Source: Agarivorans aestuarii (GTDB lineage Bacteria > Pseudomonadota > Gammaproteobacteria > Enterobacterales > Celerinatantimonadaceae). Taken from it: 64,000 nt of DNA. The stretch is taken from assembly GCF_019670125.1 (NCBI RefSeq), contig NZ_AP023033.1, positions 3,745,501 to 3,809,500 on the forward strand, given 5' to 3'. The number at the start of each line of letters is the position of its first letter. The first letter of the stretch is position 1. The position numbers and the translations under genes are program-made. The notes under the pieces are model-generated. The model saw nothing but the letters and a program-made list of their open reading frames with translations, searched no databases and was not told the DNA's origin. Positions 55,027-63,997 of this stretch are shown here, piece after piece.

Positions 55027-56001
55027 ATGAGTTTTTTATTACGCCGACTGGGCTTTTACTTTACAGCCTTCTTGATAGCCATCTCCTTTAACTTTTTGTT
55101 ACCCCGGTTAATGCCAGGCGATCCAGTTGACGCATTATTTGCAGCAGCTCAAGGCAGAATGGACCCCGCGCAAATGGACGCGGTTAGAGAAATGTATGGT
55201 TTTATGGATGGCTCGGTTTTTGAGCAATACATTGCCTACATTAAAAGTGTATTTACCTTGGATTTAGGTCCTTCAGTATTAATGTTCCCGGTGGGAGTAA
55301 CTGAAGTGATAGGTATGGCCCTGCCATGGACCATGTTCCTAGCCCTAGGTTCACTGATTGTAGCGCTAATTATTGGGGTATCAATTGGCACCTACGCTTC
55401 TTATCGACGTGAAGGATTTTTTGGTCAGGTATTCCCTCCTGTACTCGCCTTTATTAGTAATTTCCCGTACATCGTTACCGCATTATTACTGTTCTACTTT
55501 TTTGGCTTGCAGTTAGAACTGCTGCCACTGGCTTATACCTATGACCCTACTTTAGACCCTGCCTTTAGTTGGGAGTTTATCGGTAGCGTACTTAAACACG
55601 CCATATTACCGATGGGCTCGATGGTTGTGGTAGGCATTGCCACCTGGGTATTTAACATGCGTAACGCCATGATTAATGTGCTGGGTGAAGACTATGTGAC
55701 GATGGCCGAAGCCAAAGGGCTTTCGAGTTTTCGGGTAATGTACCGCTACGCTGGGCGTAACGCGATCTTACCGGTAGCAACTGCTATTGCCATGGCCATT
55801 GGTTTCTCGTTTGCCGGTTCAATCATGACCGAAGTGGTATTTAACTACCAAGGCTTAGGCAACATCTTGCTTAAAGGTATTGTGGCGCGCGACTACCCGC
55901 TTATTCAGGCTATTTTGCTCATTCTTGTTACTGCGGTACTTACTGCAAACTTCATCGCCGACTTGTTGTATGTCTGGCTTGATCCCCGTATTTCGAAGTA
56001 G
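55027..56001 (+). CDS. ABC importer permease 1 (DppB-like)
   Basis: Inner-membrane permease of 324 aa, six helices. Start ATG 55027 (MSFLLRRLGFYF) with GGAA upstream; a TTG 12 bp earlier is less likely. The N-terminal DppB-type segment LPRLMPGDPVDALF and the EAA loop region (TMAEAKGLSSFRVMYRYAGRNAILPV) identify the family. It pairs with the following permease, 8 bp downstream. Confidence 0.93.
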   Translation: MSFLLRRLGFYFTAFLIAISFNFLLPRLMPGDPVDALFAAAQGRMDPAQMDAVREMYGFMDGSVFEQYIAYIKSVFTLDLGPSVLMFPVGVTEVIGMALPWTMFLALGSLIVALIIGVSIGTYASYRREGFFGQVFPPVLAFISNFPYIVTALLLFYFFGLQLELLPLAYTYDPTLDPAFSWEFIGSVLKHAILPMGSMVVVGIATWVFNMRNAMINVLGEDYVTMAEAKGLSSFRVMYRYAGRNAILPVATAIAMAIGFSFAGSIMTEVVFNYQGLGNILLKGIVARDYPLIQAILLILVTAVLTANFIADLLYVWLDPRISK

Positions 56002-56009
56002 GTTTTACT

Positions 56010-56948
56010 ATGGAACATCATCACAACTCCGCTAAGTGGCGCCAAGTATTAGCCAAGTGTTTAGCCTTTTTTCATGGTAATCCACCGGCAATTATTGGCG
56101 GATTACTAGCTACAATTATTTTGCTCGGTGCACTATTTGCTCCAGCAATTGCAACACACGATCCACAAAAACGTGTATCCAGACCTCACCAAGCGCCAAG
56201 TGCCGAATACATTATGGGCACAACCCGTAACGGCCGCGACGTTTTTAGCCAAGTGCTTTTTGGCGCCCGTAAATCACTAACGGTTGCGATTACTGCCGGT
56301 ATTATTGCCATGAGCATTGCGGTAGCCGTTGGCGTTAGTTCTGGTTACTTTGGTGGCAAAATTGATGAATGGTTAAACTTCATCACCAATGTGTTTTTGG
56401 TTTTTCCGCAACTGCCCTTATTGATTGTATTAGCCGCCTTTCTTGGGCAAGTGGGCTCCTTAGTGATAACCGTGCTGCTGGGGGTCACCTCCTGGCCATG
56501 GGGCGCTAGGGTTATCAGAGCCCAAACAATGGCAATACGAAACAAAGAGTTCATCATCTCGGCCGAGGTAATGGGCGAATCCAAGCTGCGCATCATCTTA
56601 GTGGAAATTCTTCCTAACTTAGTTTCTATCGTATTTGGTGGCTTTTTGGGTACGGTGATTTACGCCATGGGCTCTGAGGCCGGTTTAGGCATATTAGGTT
56701 TAGGCGACGCCACCGAAGTTAGCTGGGGCTCTATGCTCTACTGGGCGCAAGTTTCTTCTTCTCTCTACACCGGCGCATGGTGGGAGATGTTAGTACCAGC
56801 CTTAGCTCTAGCCTTTACCGGTGGTGCGCTAGCGCTAATTAACATGTCAATTGACCAAGTAAGTAATCCAAAACTTAAAACTGGTCCGCACCTAAAAGTA
56901 TGGAAAAAACTGCAAAAAGCAGCCAATCAACGTCGAGGTTTAGCATGA
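56010..56948 (+). CDS. ABC importer permease 2 (DppC-like)
   Basis: Inner-membrane permease of 312 aa. Typical DppC features are HDPQKRVSRPHQAPSAEYIMG-type lead-in (in part), GTTRNGRDVFSQVLFGARKS and the EAA loop (SAEVMGESKLRIILVEILPN). The stop overlaps the next start as ATGA, so the ATPase is translationally coupled. Confidence 0.93.
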   Translation: MEHHHNSAKWRQVLAKCLAFFHGNPPAIIGGLLATIILLGALFAPAIATHDPQKRVSRPHQAPSAEYIMGTTRNGRDVFSQVLFGARKSLTVAITAGIIAMSIAVAVGVSSGYFGGKIDEWLNFITNVFLVFPQLPLLIVLAAFLGQVGSLVITVLLGVTSWPWGARVIRAQTMAIRNKEFIISAEVMGESKLRIILVEILPNLVSIVFGGFLGTVIYAMGSEAGLGILGLGDATEVSWGSMLYWAQVSSSLYTGAWWEMLVPALALAFTGGALALINMSIDQVSNPKLKTGPHLKVWKKLQKAANQRRGLA

Positions 56949-57913
56949 GCCAAGCATTACTAGAGATTAACAACCTAAGCGTTGACTATGTTTCACCCAA
57001 TGGCATTGCTCGCGCGGTAAACAATGTAAGTTTAAGCATTGCCCCAGGCGAGACCCTTGGCCTAGCCGGTGAGTCGGGTTGCGGTAAAAGCACCCTCGCC
57101 TTCGCGATTTCTCGTTTACATAAAGCACCCGCGCTAATCCCTGAAGGAGAAATCCTTTATAAGGGCAAGGACGTGCTGAAAATGAACGATAAACAGCTAC
57201 GGGCATTTCGCTGGAATGACACCTCGGTAGTATTCCAAAGTGCCATGAACTCACTTAACCCAGTAATCACCATTGGTGAGCAGTTAATCGATGTTATTTT
57301 GGCTCACAAGCAAGTCAGTCTAAAACAGGCCAATGAGAAAGCCACTGAGTTGCTGTCGGTAGTGGGTATTCATGGCGATCGCTTAAAAAGCTTCCCTCAC
57401 CAATTAAGTGGTGGCATGCGCCAACGTGTCGTTATCGCTATCGCCTTAGCGCTAGAGCCAAAGCTAATCATTATGGATGAACCAACCACTGCACTAGACG
57501 TAGTGGTTGAACGAGAGATCCTTAATGAGCTTTACGATCTAAAAGAGAAGTTTGGCTTCTCGATTTTGTTCATTAGCCACGACTTAAGCTTAATGGGCGA
57601 AATAGCCGACCGTATTGGAGTTATGTACGCCGGTAACTTGATTGAAATTGGCGACGCCAAAACAGTATTTAACCAGCCTAGCCACCCTTATACCAAAGGT
57701 TTGGTTTCGTCGTTCCCAACCATTCATGGGCCAAAAGAGCGCTTATACGGGATCCCAGGCGACCCGGTAAACCTGCTCAAATTACCTAGCGGCTGTAACT
57801 TTCAAGCACGCTGTAACGATTGTGTAGAAAACTGTAAAAGCGATGAACCTATTTTGCGCGCACAAGCTAGCGGTGTTCATGCTGCTTGTCATATTTTGGA
57901 GGTTCAAAAATGA
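56945..57913 (+). CDS. ABC importer ATPase 1 (DppD-like)
   Basis: Cytoplasmic ATPase of 322 aa. Start ATG 56945 in the ATGA overlap. Walker A GESGCGKST, signature LSGGMRQR, Walker B LIIMDEPTTALD and the H-loop FISHDLSL are intact. The oligopeptide/dipeptide C-terminal domain (PSGCNFQARCNDCVENC) carries cysteines that bind an iron-sulfur cluster in some relatives. Coupled to the second ATPase by another ATGA overlap. Confidence 0.94.
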   Translation: MSQALLEINNLSVDYVSPNGIARAVNNVSLSIAPGETLGLAGESGCGKSTLAFAISRLHKAPALIPEGEILYKGKDVLKMNDKQLRAFRWNDTSVVFQSAMNSLNPVITIGEQLIDVILAHKQVSLKQANEKATELLSVVGIHGDRLKSFPHQLSGGMRQRVVIAIALALEPKLIIMDEPTTALDVVVEREILNELYDLKEKFGFSILFISHDLSLMGEIADRIGVMYAGNLIEIGDAKTVFNQPSHPYTKGLVSSFPTIHGPKERLYGIPGDPVNLLKLPSGCNFQARCNDCVENCKSDEPILRAQASGVHAACHILEVQK

Positions 57914-58893
57914 GCGTAGTAAGCGAAAATCAAACCGTACTTGCGGTAGAAAACTTAATTAAAGACTTTCCCATTGGTTTATCGTCTAACCCAAATAACC
58001 TAATGCGGGCAGTTAACGATGTATCTTTTGAGCTTAAAAAGGGCCAAGCCTTAGCGATTGTTGGAGAGTCTGGCTCCGGTAAAAGTACCGGTGCTCGGGT
58101 GCTAACACGCATCTATGAGAAAAATGGCGGTGACATCCTATTTAAGGGCCTGCCTTTGGATGAGTTTGTAAAACAACATGGTTCGCTAGAATATGCTCGC
58201 CAAGTACAAATGATCTTCCAAGACCCCTTTGGCTCACTTAACCCAGTGCATTCAATCTACCACCATATTGCTCGCCCCTTGCTAATTCACAAACGCGCCA
58301 GCAAAAAAGAACTACGCAACAAGGTTTACGAGTTGCTCGATTTAGTAGGCCTTTCGCCAGTAGTGGAAACCGCCGAGAAATACCCCCATGAGCTAAGTGG
58401 TGGTCAACGCCAGCGGGTTGCTATTGCCCGCGCACTAGCGGTTGACCCAGAAGTTATCTTAGCTGACGAGCCGATTTCAATGTTAGACGTATCGGTGCGC
58501 TTGGGCATTTTGAACCTTATGGCCGATTTAAAAGACAAACGTGGCATCAGTTTCATGTACATCACTCATGATATTGCTACCGCGCGCTACTTTGCAGAAA
58601 AGACTGCTGTTATGTACGTAGGCCACATGGTGGAATGGGGCAACAGTGACAAAGTAACCCAAACGCCCCAGCACCCTTACACCAAGCTATTACTGTCGGC
58701 GGTGCCAGAAGCAAGTAAAAGTGGCCGCCGTGAACTAGGTGCGAAAAAGGGAGACATACCTATGTGGCACCCTAACTCAGTGGGTTGCCCATTTGCTGCG
58801 CGTTGTCCAAATGCATTGGACAAGTGTAATCAAGCATTTCCAGAAGTGACTCAAATTGCCGACGATCACTTCATACGTTGTTTTAACGTTTAA
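57910..58893 (+). CDS. ABC importer ATPase 2 (DppF-like)
   Basis: Cytoplasmic ATPase of 327 aa. Start ATG 57910 in the ATGA overlap. Walker A GESGSGKST, signature LSGGQRQRVAIARAL, Walker B VILADEPISMLD and H-loop MYITHDIA. C-terminal oligopeptide domain CPFAARCPNALDKC. It forms a heterodimer with ATPase 1. The five-gene set SBP-permease-permease-ATPase-ATPase matches the peptide/oligosaccharide importer layout. Confidence 0.94.
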   Translation: MSVVSENQTVLAVENLIKDFPIGLSSNPNNLMRAVNDVSFELKKGQALAIVGESGSGKSTGARVLTRIYEKNGGDILFKGLPLDEFVKQHGSLEYARQVQMIFQDPFGSLNPVHSIYHHIARPLLIHKRASKKELRNKVYELLDLVGLSPVVETAEKYPHELSGGQRQRVAIARALAVDPEVILADEPISMLDVSVRLGILNLMADLKDKRGISFMYITHDIATARYFAEKTAVMYVGHMVEWGNSDKVTQTPQHPYTKLLLSAVPEASKSGRRELGAKKGDIPMWHPNSVGCPFAARCPNALDKCNQAFPEVTQIADDHFIRCFNV

Positions 58894-58915
58894 CAAGAAT
58901 TTTTTTGCGCTGCAA

Positions 58916-58929
58916 AGTAAGCGCTTACA
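58916..58929. promoter_or_regulatory. LacI-type operator site G, inside the operon
   Basis: AGTAAGCGCTTACA, containing the perfect palindrome GTAAGCGCTTAC. It lies between ATPase 2 and the phosphorylase, 30 bp before its start. An internal promoter may exist here, or the site may act as a roadblock to transcription from upstream. Confidence 0.7.
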
Positions 58930-58958
58930 TGGATTTTAAGCTAATGAAAGAAGAAAAC

Positions 58959-61900
58959 ATGGATACATTAACAAAAGACATCACCGGAGAGTTTGTCTCT
59001 ATTGATGGTGATAAATACTACCAAATCAAAAACGTCGATCAGATGGCCCCGTTTTTTATCAGTGTGGTTTCAGCCAGCGACCATTGGTTATTCATCTCTT
59101 CAACCGGTTGTTTATCGGCAGGGCGCATTCGCCCAGAGAACGCTTTGTTTCCCTACAAATCTGTAGATTACATCCATGAAAATGCGGAAAACACTGGCAG
59201 TAAAACCATTGTTAAAGTGACTAGCGAAGCCGGTATCCAGCAGTGGGAACCCTTCAACCAACATCACGACAGCTTGTACCAATTGCGCCGCAATATTTAC
59301 AAGAATATTGCCGGTGACAAAATCATCTTTGAAGAGCTTAACTTTGATTTAGGCTTAAGCTTTAAGTACCAGTGGAGCAGCAGCGAAAAGTTTGGTTTTG
59401 TTCGCCAAGCAACACTCACCAATACCACCCATAAAACCCGTGAAATAGAGCTAGTGGATGGTATTCAAAACTTGTTGCCGTCTAATACGCCGTTCTCGAT
59501 TATGCAAGGCAGCAGCGCCCTGCTTGATGCCTACAAATGGAATGAGCGCGAAGCCAACTCTAGCCTAGCCACCTACAGCTTATATGCCAAATTAAGCGAC
59601 CGCGCCGAGCCTGCAGAATCACTGTTAGCCACTAGCGTGTTCTCGCTGGCAGAAAACTGCCAATCAATTCTATTGTCTAGCCAACAGTTAGCGGCATTTC
59701 GCCGTGGCAGCTCAGTAGAAGACGAGCAACTAACCCGTGGAGTAAGAGGCTCGTACTTCATTCATAAGAAGTTAACACTTGCCGCGGCTGCACAGGACAG
59801 CTGGAGCATTGTCGCCGACGTAGACCAGTCACACGCCCAGTTAGCAGAGTTGCAGCAGCAAATCAGCAAGCCGCAACAACTTGAGCAAGCGGTTATGGCA
59901 TCGGTTGAACAAAACCATCAGGAACTTCTTAAGCTTATGGCTGGCAGCGATGCTTACCAAAAAACCGCAGAAGACGAGACCAGCGTACACCACTACGCCA
60001 ACGTATTGTTTAACAACATGCGCGGTGGTGTGGTTGTTGACCAGTACTGGGTTGAAAGTGCAGATTTTGTGAAAACCCTAAAAAATGCCAATACCCAAAT
60101 AGCGCTAGACCAAGCAAGCTTCTTAAATAGCTTGCCAGCTAAGATCAACTACGACGAGCTACTATCTCTAGCGGCTAAACAAAACAGCCCGCAATTATTG
60201 CGTTTGTGCCACGAGTACTTACCGCTTACTTTTGGCCGTCGCCACGGCGACCCAAGCCGCCCTTGGAATCATTTCGAGATCAAGCTAAAAGATAACCAAG
60301 GCAACCGTTTATTGTCTTACCAAGGTAACTGGCGGGACATTTTCCAAAACTGGGAAGCACTAGGCGTAAGTTACCCAAGCTTTATTAAGAGCTTTATTGC
60401 CAAGTTTGTGAATGCCTCGACCATTGACGGCTACAACCCTTACCGCATCACTAAAGCCGGGGTAGATTGGGAGCTATTGGAATCTGACGACCCATGGAGC
60501 AACATTGGTTACTGGGGCGATCACCAAATCATCTATTTGCTTAAGTTTTTGGAGCAGTCAGACAAATACCAACCTGCAGAGCTAAAAGCCCTGCTAGATA
60601 CAGAGATTTTTAGCTACGCCAATGTGCCTTACGAGATCTCTTCAGCAGAAGCGATTTTTGCCGACGCCAAAAACACCGTTGAATTTAACGAAAACAAACA
60701 GAAAATCATTGAAAGCCGCCAAAGCGTAATGGGCAGCGATGCTCGCCTATTGCTTGACCAAAACCAAGAAGTCTACTTGGCAAACTTGGCTGAAAAACTA
60801 TTGGTTCCGCTGCTCGCTAAGCTAGGAAACTTAGTGTTAGACGGCGGTATTTGGTTAAATACCCAACGCCCAGAATGGAACGATGCCAACAACGCGATTG
60901 TGGGTACTGGCTTGTCCATGGTAACCCTTTATTACATGCGTCGTTATGTGGCCTTTATGCAAAAACTATTTGCCGACAACAAGCAATACGCCATGTCTAA
61001 AGAGCTCGCCGAGTGGTTAAGCGCTAGCAGTAAAATTTTACAAGAGGCTAGCCAACTAGTCGCGGCTGCGCCAGTAAACGAAACTCAACGTAACCAAGTA
61101 TTACGTGACTTGGCCAAGGCCGCAGCAGATTACCGCCAACATGTTTACCAACATGGCTTCTCTGGCAAAGTAACCGTAGATGTAGCAGATATTCAAGCAC
61201 TACTTGCTCCAAGCCTAGAGATTATGGATAAGAGTATTGCCAGCAACTACCGTAACGACGGTTTGTACAACGCTTATAACATCATTAATTATAAACAAGA
61301 TGAAGTGGCTGTAGATTACCTCTACCCAATGTTAGAAGGCCAAGTTGCAGTATTGTCTGCTGGAGTACTCACACCAGACGAAGCGGTTCACTTACTCGAT
61401 AAGTTATACAACAGCAGTATGTACCGCGCGGATCAGCACACCTTTATGCTTTATCCCGATCGCGACTTAGCGGGCTTTGCCAATAAAAACCGAATTTTAG
61501 CAGCGCGTGTTGCGGCTAACCCTGCACTGCAAACCATGCTTGAGAAGCACGACCCACGTATTGTGGAGCAAGATAACCAAGGTCACTACCACTTTAATGC
61601 TGATTTTGAGAATGCAGGTGCGCTAACCGCTGCTATTGGCGTCGCCAAAGCAGATTACCCAGAAGTCGCCGACTCAGCCTGGCAAGAGATCTTTGCCGTT
61701 TACGAAGAAGTGTTTAACCACCAAGCCTTTACTGGTCGCTCTGGCACAATGTTTGGCTATGAAGGTCTAGGTTCAATCTACTGGCATATGGTGTCTAAGT
61801 TATTGTTAGCGGTGCAAGAGAACTATTTTGCCGCCTACAAACTTGACCCGCACTCCTTAGCTACTCAACAACTAGCTGAGTACTACTACAAAGTACGAGC

Positions 61901-62390
61901 GGGCATTGGCTTTAACAAGTCTCCAGAGGTGTACGGCGCCTTCCCTACCGACCCTTACTCACATACCCCTAAACAAGCCGGAGCTCAGCAGCCAGGCATG
62001 ACTGGGCAAGTGAAGGAAGAAATTCTAACCCGCTTTGGCGAGCTGGGTATTTTGGTAGAACAAGGCAAAATTAGCATCAAACCTTCACTGCTTAAAGGCA
62101 GCGAGTTCTTAAGTGCTGCCGATGATTACCAATACATTGACCCACAAGGCAATACCCAAAGCCTAGCGCTAGAGGCTAAGCAATTAGCCTTTACCTATTG
62201 CCAAGTGCCGTTTATTTACGCCAGCACTGAGCAAAGCCAAGGCCAGCTAGTGGTGAGTTATAAAAATGGTGAACAGTGGTCAAGCGAGTCCTTAGAGATG
62301 AGCGAAGAACTCAGTAAGCAAATCTTTGAACGTAGCGGACAAGTGGCCAAGGTGTTTGTTTCGGTGCCAAGCCAAATGTTACTGAGCTAA
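58959..62390 (+). CDS. Beta-1,3-glucan (laminari-oligosaccharide) phosphorylase, GH149/GH161 type
   Basis: Cytoplasmic inverting phosphorylase of 1143 aa, related to GH94 but far longer, as in GH149/GH161 beta-1,3-oligoglucan phosphorylases. Start at ATG 58959 (MDTLTKDITGEFVSIDGDK), with AAAGAAG upstream; longer frames run through operator G. Recognisable segments are LLSYQGNWRDIFQNWEAL, STIDGYNPYRITKAGVDWE and SDDPWSNIGYWGDHQ (about 508-522, probable catalytic Asp region), plus RPEWNDANNAIVG. It releases glucose-1-phosphate from imported beta-1,3-oligosaccharides, saving ATP. The family choice between GH149 and GH161 is not settled by reading alone. Confidence 0.82.
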   Translation: MDTLTKDITGEFVSIDGDKYYQIKNVDQMAPFFISVVSASDHWLFISSTGCLSAGRIRPENALFPYKSVDYIHENAENTGSKTIVKVTSEAGIQQWEPFNQHHDSLYQLRRNIYKNIAGDKIIFEELNFDLGLSFKYQWSSSEKFGFVRQATLTNTTHKTREIELVDGIQNLLPSNTPFSIMQGSSALLDAYKWNEREANSSLATYSLYAKLSDRAEPAESLLATSVFSLAENCQSILLSSQQLAAFRRGSSVEDEQLTRGVRGSYFIHKKLTLAAAAQDSWSIVADVDQSHAQLAELQQQISKPQQLEQAVMASVEQNHQELLKLMAGSDAYQKTAEDETSVHHYANVLFNNMRGGVVVDQYWVESADFVKTLKNANTQIALDQASFLNSLPAKINYDELLSLAAKQNSPQLLRLCHEYLPLTFGRRHGDPSRPWNHFEIKLKDNQGNRLLSYQGNWRDIFQNWEALGVSYPSFIKSFIAKFVNASTIDGYNPYRITKAGVDWELLESDDPWSNIGYWGDHQIIYLLKFLEQSDKYQPAELKALLDTEIFSYANVPYEISSAEAIFADAKNTVEFNENKQKIIESRQSVMGSDARLLLDQNQEVYLANLAEKLLVPLLAKLGNLVLDGGIWLNTQRPEWNDANNAIVGTGLSMVTLYYMRRYVAFMQKLFADNKQYAMSKELAEWLSASSKILQEASQLVAAAPVNETQRNQVLRDLAKAAADYRQHVYQHGFSGKVTVDVADIQALLAPSLEIMDKSIASNYRNDGLYNAYNIINYKQDEVAVDYLYPMLEGQVAVLSAGVLTPDEAVHLLDKLYNSSMYRADQHTFMLYPDRDLAGFANKNRILAARVAANPALQTMLEKHDPRIVEQDNQGHYHFNADFENAGALTAAIGVAKADYPEVADSAWQEIFAVYEEVFNHQAFTGRSGTMFGYEGLGSIYWHMVSKLLLAVQENYFAAYKLDPHSLATQQLAEYYYKVRAGIGFNKSPEVYGAFPTDPYSHTPKQAGAQQPGMTGQVKEEILTRFGELGILVEQGKISIKPSLLKGSEFLSAADDYQYIDPQGNTQSLALEAKQLAFTYCQVPFIYASTEQSQGQLVVSYKNGEQWSSESLEMSEELSKQIFERSGQVAKVFVSVPSQMLLS

Positions 62391-62405
62391 ACAAGAGGAA
62401 AAACA

Positions 62406-62831
62406 GTGAACAGCCACCTAGTAGAGGTGTCTGATTACAACGCGGCGGGATATGCTCCCGTCGTGGATTTTCAGACCTGGCGAGTCGCCATATTAAACTA
62501 CATTGATGAGCTCGAAACTGAGCTCATCGACAACTTTCAGTGTCACTTAGAAACCGATGAAGTATTTGTTTTACTTGAAGGAAAGTGCATTCTATTTTGC
62601 GCCGAAACAACTCAAGGAAAGCTCGGAGAGATTGTTGCAACCGACATGCAAGCCGGAAAGCTTTACAACATTAAGCAAGGGGTTTACCACACTCATACAC
62701 TAAGCCAAGACGCCAAAGTGCTGATTGTAGAAAACCAAGATACTAACGATAACAACTCACCTAAAATCACCGTTTCTGGTGATATTCAGCAACAACTTAG
62801 CCACCTAAAAGCCCAGCTTTGGGGCAACTAA
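62406..62831 (+). CDS. Small cupin-domain protein
   Basis: Single-domain cupin of 141 aa with a GTG start at 62406 and AAGAGGA upstream, 15 bp after the phosphorylase. Cupin elements are HLETDEVFVLLEGKCILF and NIKQGVYHTHTLS; a few His/Glu residues could bind a metal. The family includes sugar isomerases and sensors. In the operon it may act on glucan products or serve as a regulatory protein, but no reaction can be assigned. Confidence 0.8.
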   Translation: MNSHLVEVSDYNAAGYAPVVDFQTWRVAILNYIDELETELIDNFQCHLETDEVFVLLEGKCILFCAETTQGKLGEIVATDMQAGKLYNIKQGVYHTHTLSQDAKVLIVENQDTNDNNSPKITVSGDIQQQLSHLKAQLWGN

Positions 62832-62840
62832 AATCCTGTT

Positions 62841-62870
62841 TAATCACTTAGGCTATTGGCTAAGTGATTA
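62841..62870. terminator. Hairpin between the cupin gene and lacI-type gene
   Basis: TAATCACTTAG (62841-62851) pairs with CTAAGTGATTA (62860-62870). It lies between convergent genes and overlaps the regulator stop codon. No T-run, so termination is only possible. Confidence 0.45.
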
Positions 62871-63920
62871 CCCTGCTTTATCGCTATTCAACTGCTTAAC
62901 TGAGTTACGAATGATTAACTCTGGAGCTAGTTTCTCAGTTATCGTGTGCGCTCTGTCATTAATTAAGGCCACTACGCCTTGAGCCGCTTCGTAACTAAGC
63001 TGTTCGATGGGAAAGCTCACCGTAGTTAATCGAGGGCGAATGTGCTGGCTATAAGTGTCGTTATCAAAACCAACAATTGAAATATCTTCACCAATGGTTA
63101 GCTTGGCGTCACTGCATACGTTATACACAGCTAGAGCAATGTTGTCGTTTTGACAAAAAATAGCGGTAAAGCCTTTATTGCGAGACATTAAACGGTGCAC
63201 GGTTTCGTGGTTGCCTTCGTGATCAAAACGACCTTCAATTACCAAGTTTGCATCGTAAGCTATGCCCGCCTCGGCTAAAGCATTGCGATAGCCCTGCAAG
63301 CGGTCGCGACTTTCCACCTTACTCATTTGCCCAGTGATGCAGGCAACCTTGGTATGGCCGCTATCGATTAAGTGCTTGGTGGCTAAATAACCACCAAGCT
63401 CATTATCAATCCAGATACAGCGCCCTGATAACTCGGGAATATTCCGGTTCAAAATAATTGACGCTGGAGTGTCTTCGGCAATCTTAATCAGTTCGTTGTC
63501 TGACAACTTGTCTGAGTGGATGATTAAACCGTCCACCTTTTTCGAAGCCAAAAACTCTATCGAATCAACTTCTTTAGTTTTGGACTCCTGGCCACTGGCA
63601 ACAATAAGGTGCAGACGTTCTTCACGAATAATGTTTTCAGTATTGTGCATTAAAGGGCCAAAGTATGGGCCATCTAAACTGCCCACTAGCATGCCAATAC
63701 TGTTTGAGCGATTAGACGCTAAAGCCTGAGCGAAGGTATTAGGTTTATAACCGAGTTGTTCTATCGCATTAAACACTTTGATGCGATTTTTTTCCTTTAC
63801 TGAAGAGTGACCGTTAATCGCTCTTGATACAGTAGCCTGAGACACTTTGGCCAGCTCAGACACTTCCTTTATTGTTATCAACTCATTAACCCTACTGTTC
63901 AATACCCGTTCTTTACTCAT
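62868..63920 (-). CDS. LacI-family transcriptional regulator, probable repressor of the glucan locus
   Basis: Regulator of 350 aa. Start ATG 63920 (MSKERVLNSRVNELITIKEV) or 63926. The LacI HTH (ITIKEVSELAKVSQATVSRA) and hinge helix (NTFAQALASNRS) are followed by a periplasmic-binding-like effector domain. LacI proteins bind palindromes with a central CG and similar half sites, which suits the AAGCGCTT sites found at seven places in the locus. The inducer is probably a laminari-oligosaccharide or glucose phosphate. Its own promoter region (63927-64000) shows no such site. Confidence 0.92.
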   Translation of the reverse strand: MSKERVLNSRVNELITIKEVSELAKVSQATVSRAINGHSSVKEKNRIKVFNAIEQLGYKPNTFAQALASNRSNSIGMLVGSLDGPYFGPLMHNTENIIREERLHLIVASGQESKTKEVDSIEFLASKKVDGLIIHSDKLSDNELIKIAEDTPASIILNRNIPELSGRCIWIDNELGGYLATKHLIDSGHTKVACITGQMSKVESRDRLQGYRNALAEAGIAYDANLVIEGRFDHEGNHETVHRLMSRNKGFTAIFCQNDNIALAVYNVCSDAKLTIGEDISIVGFDNDTYSQHIRPRLTTVSFPIEQLSYEAAQGVVALINDRAHTITEKLAPELIIRNSVKQLNSDKAG

Positions 63921-63953
63921 GCGCATGGCGCAATGCTTGTTACTTTTTACTAA

Positions 63954-63997
63954 ATATCGCCGCAGCTTGCTAGTAATATGAGCGGAAACGGCGATAT
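63954..63997. promoter_or_regulatory. 9-bp inverted repeat upstream of the lacI-type gene
   Basis: ATATCGCCG (63954-63962) and CGGCGATAT (63989-63997) are exact complements 26 bp apart, reaching to the window end. It is different from the AAGCGCTT operator. It may be a hairpin or a site of another regulator. Confidence 0.4.
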
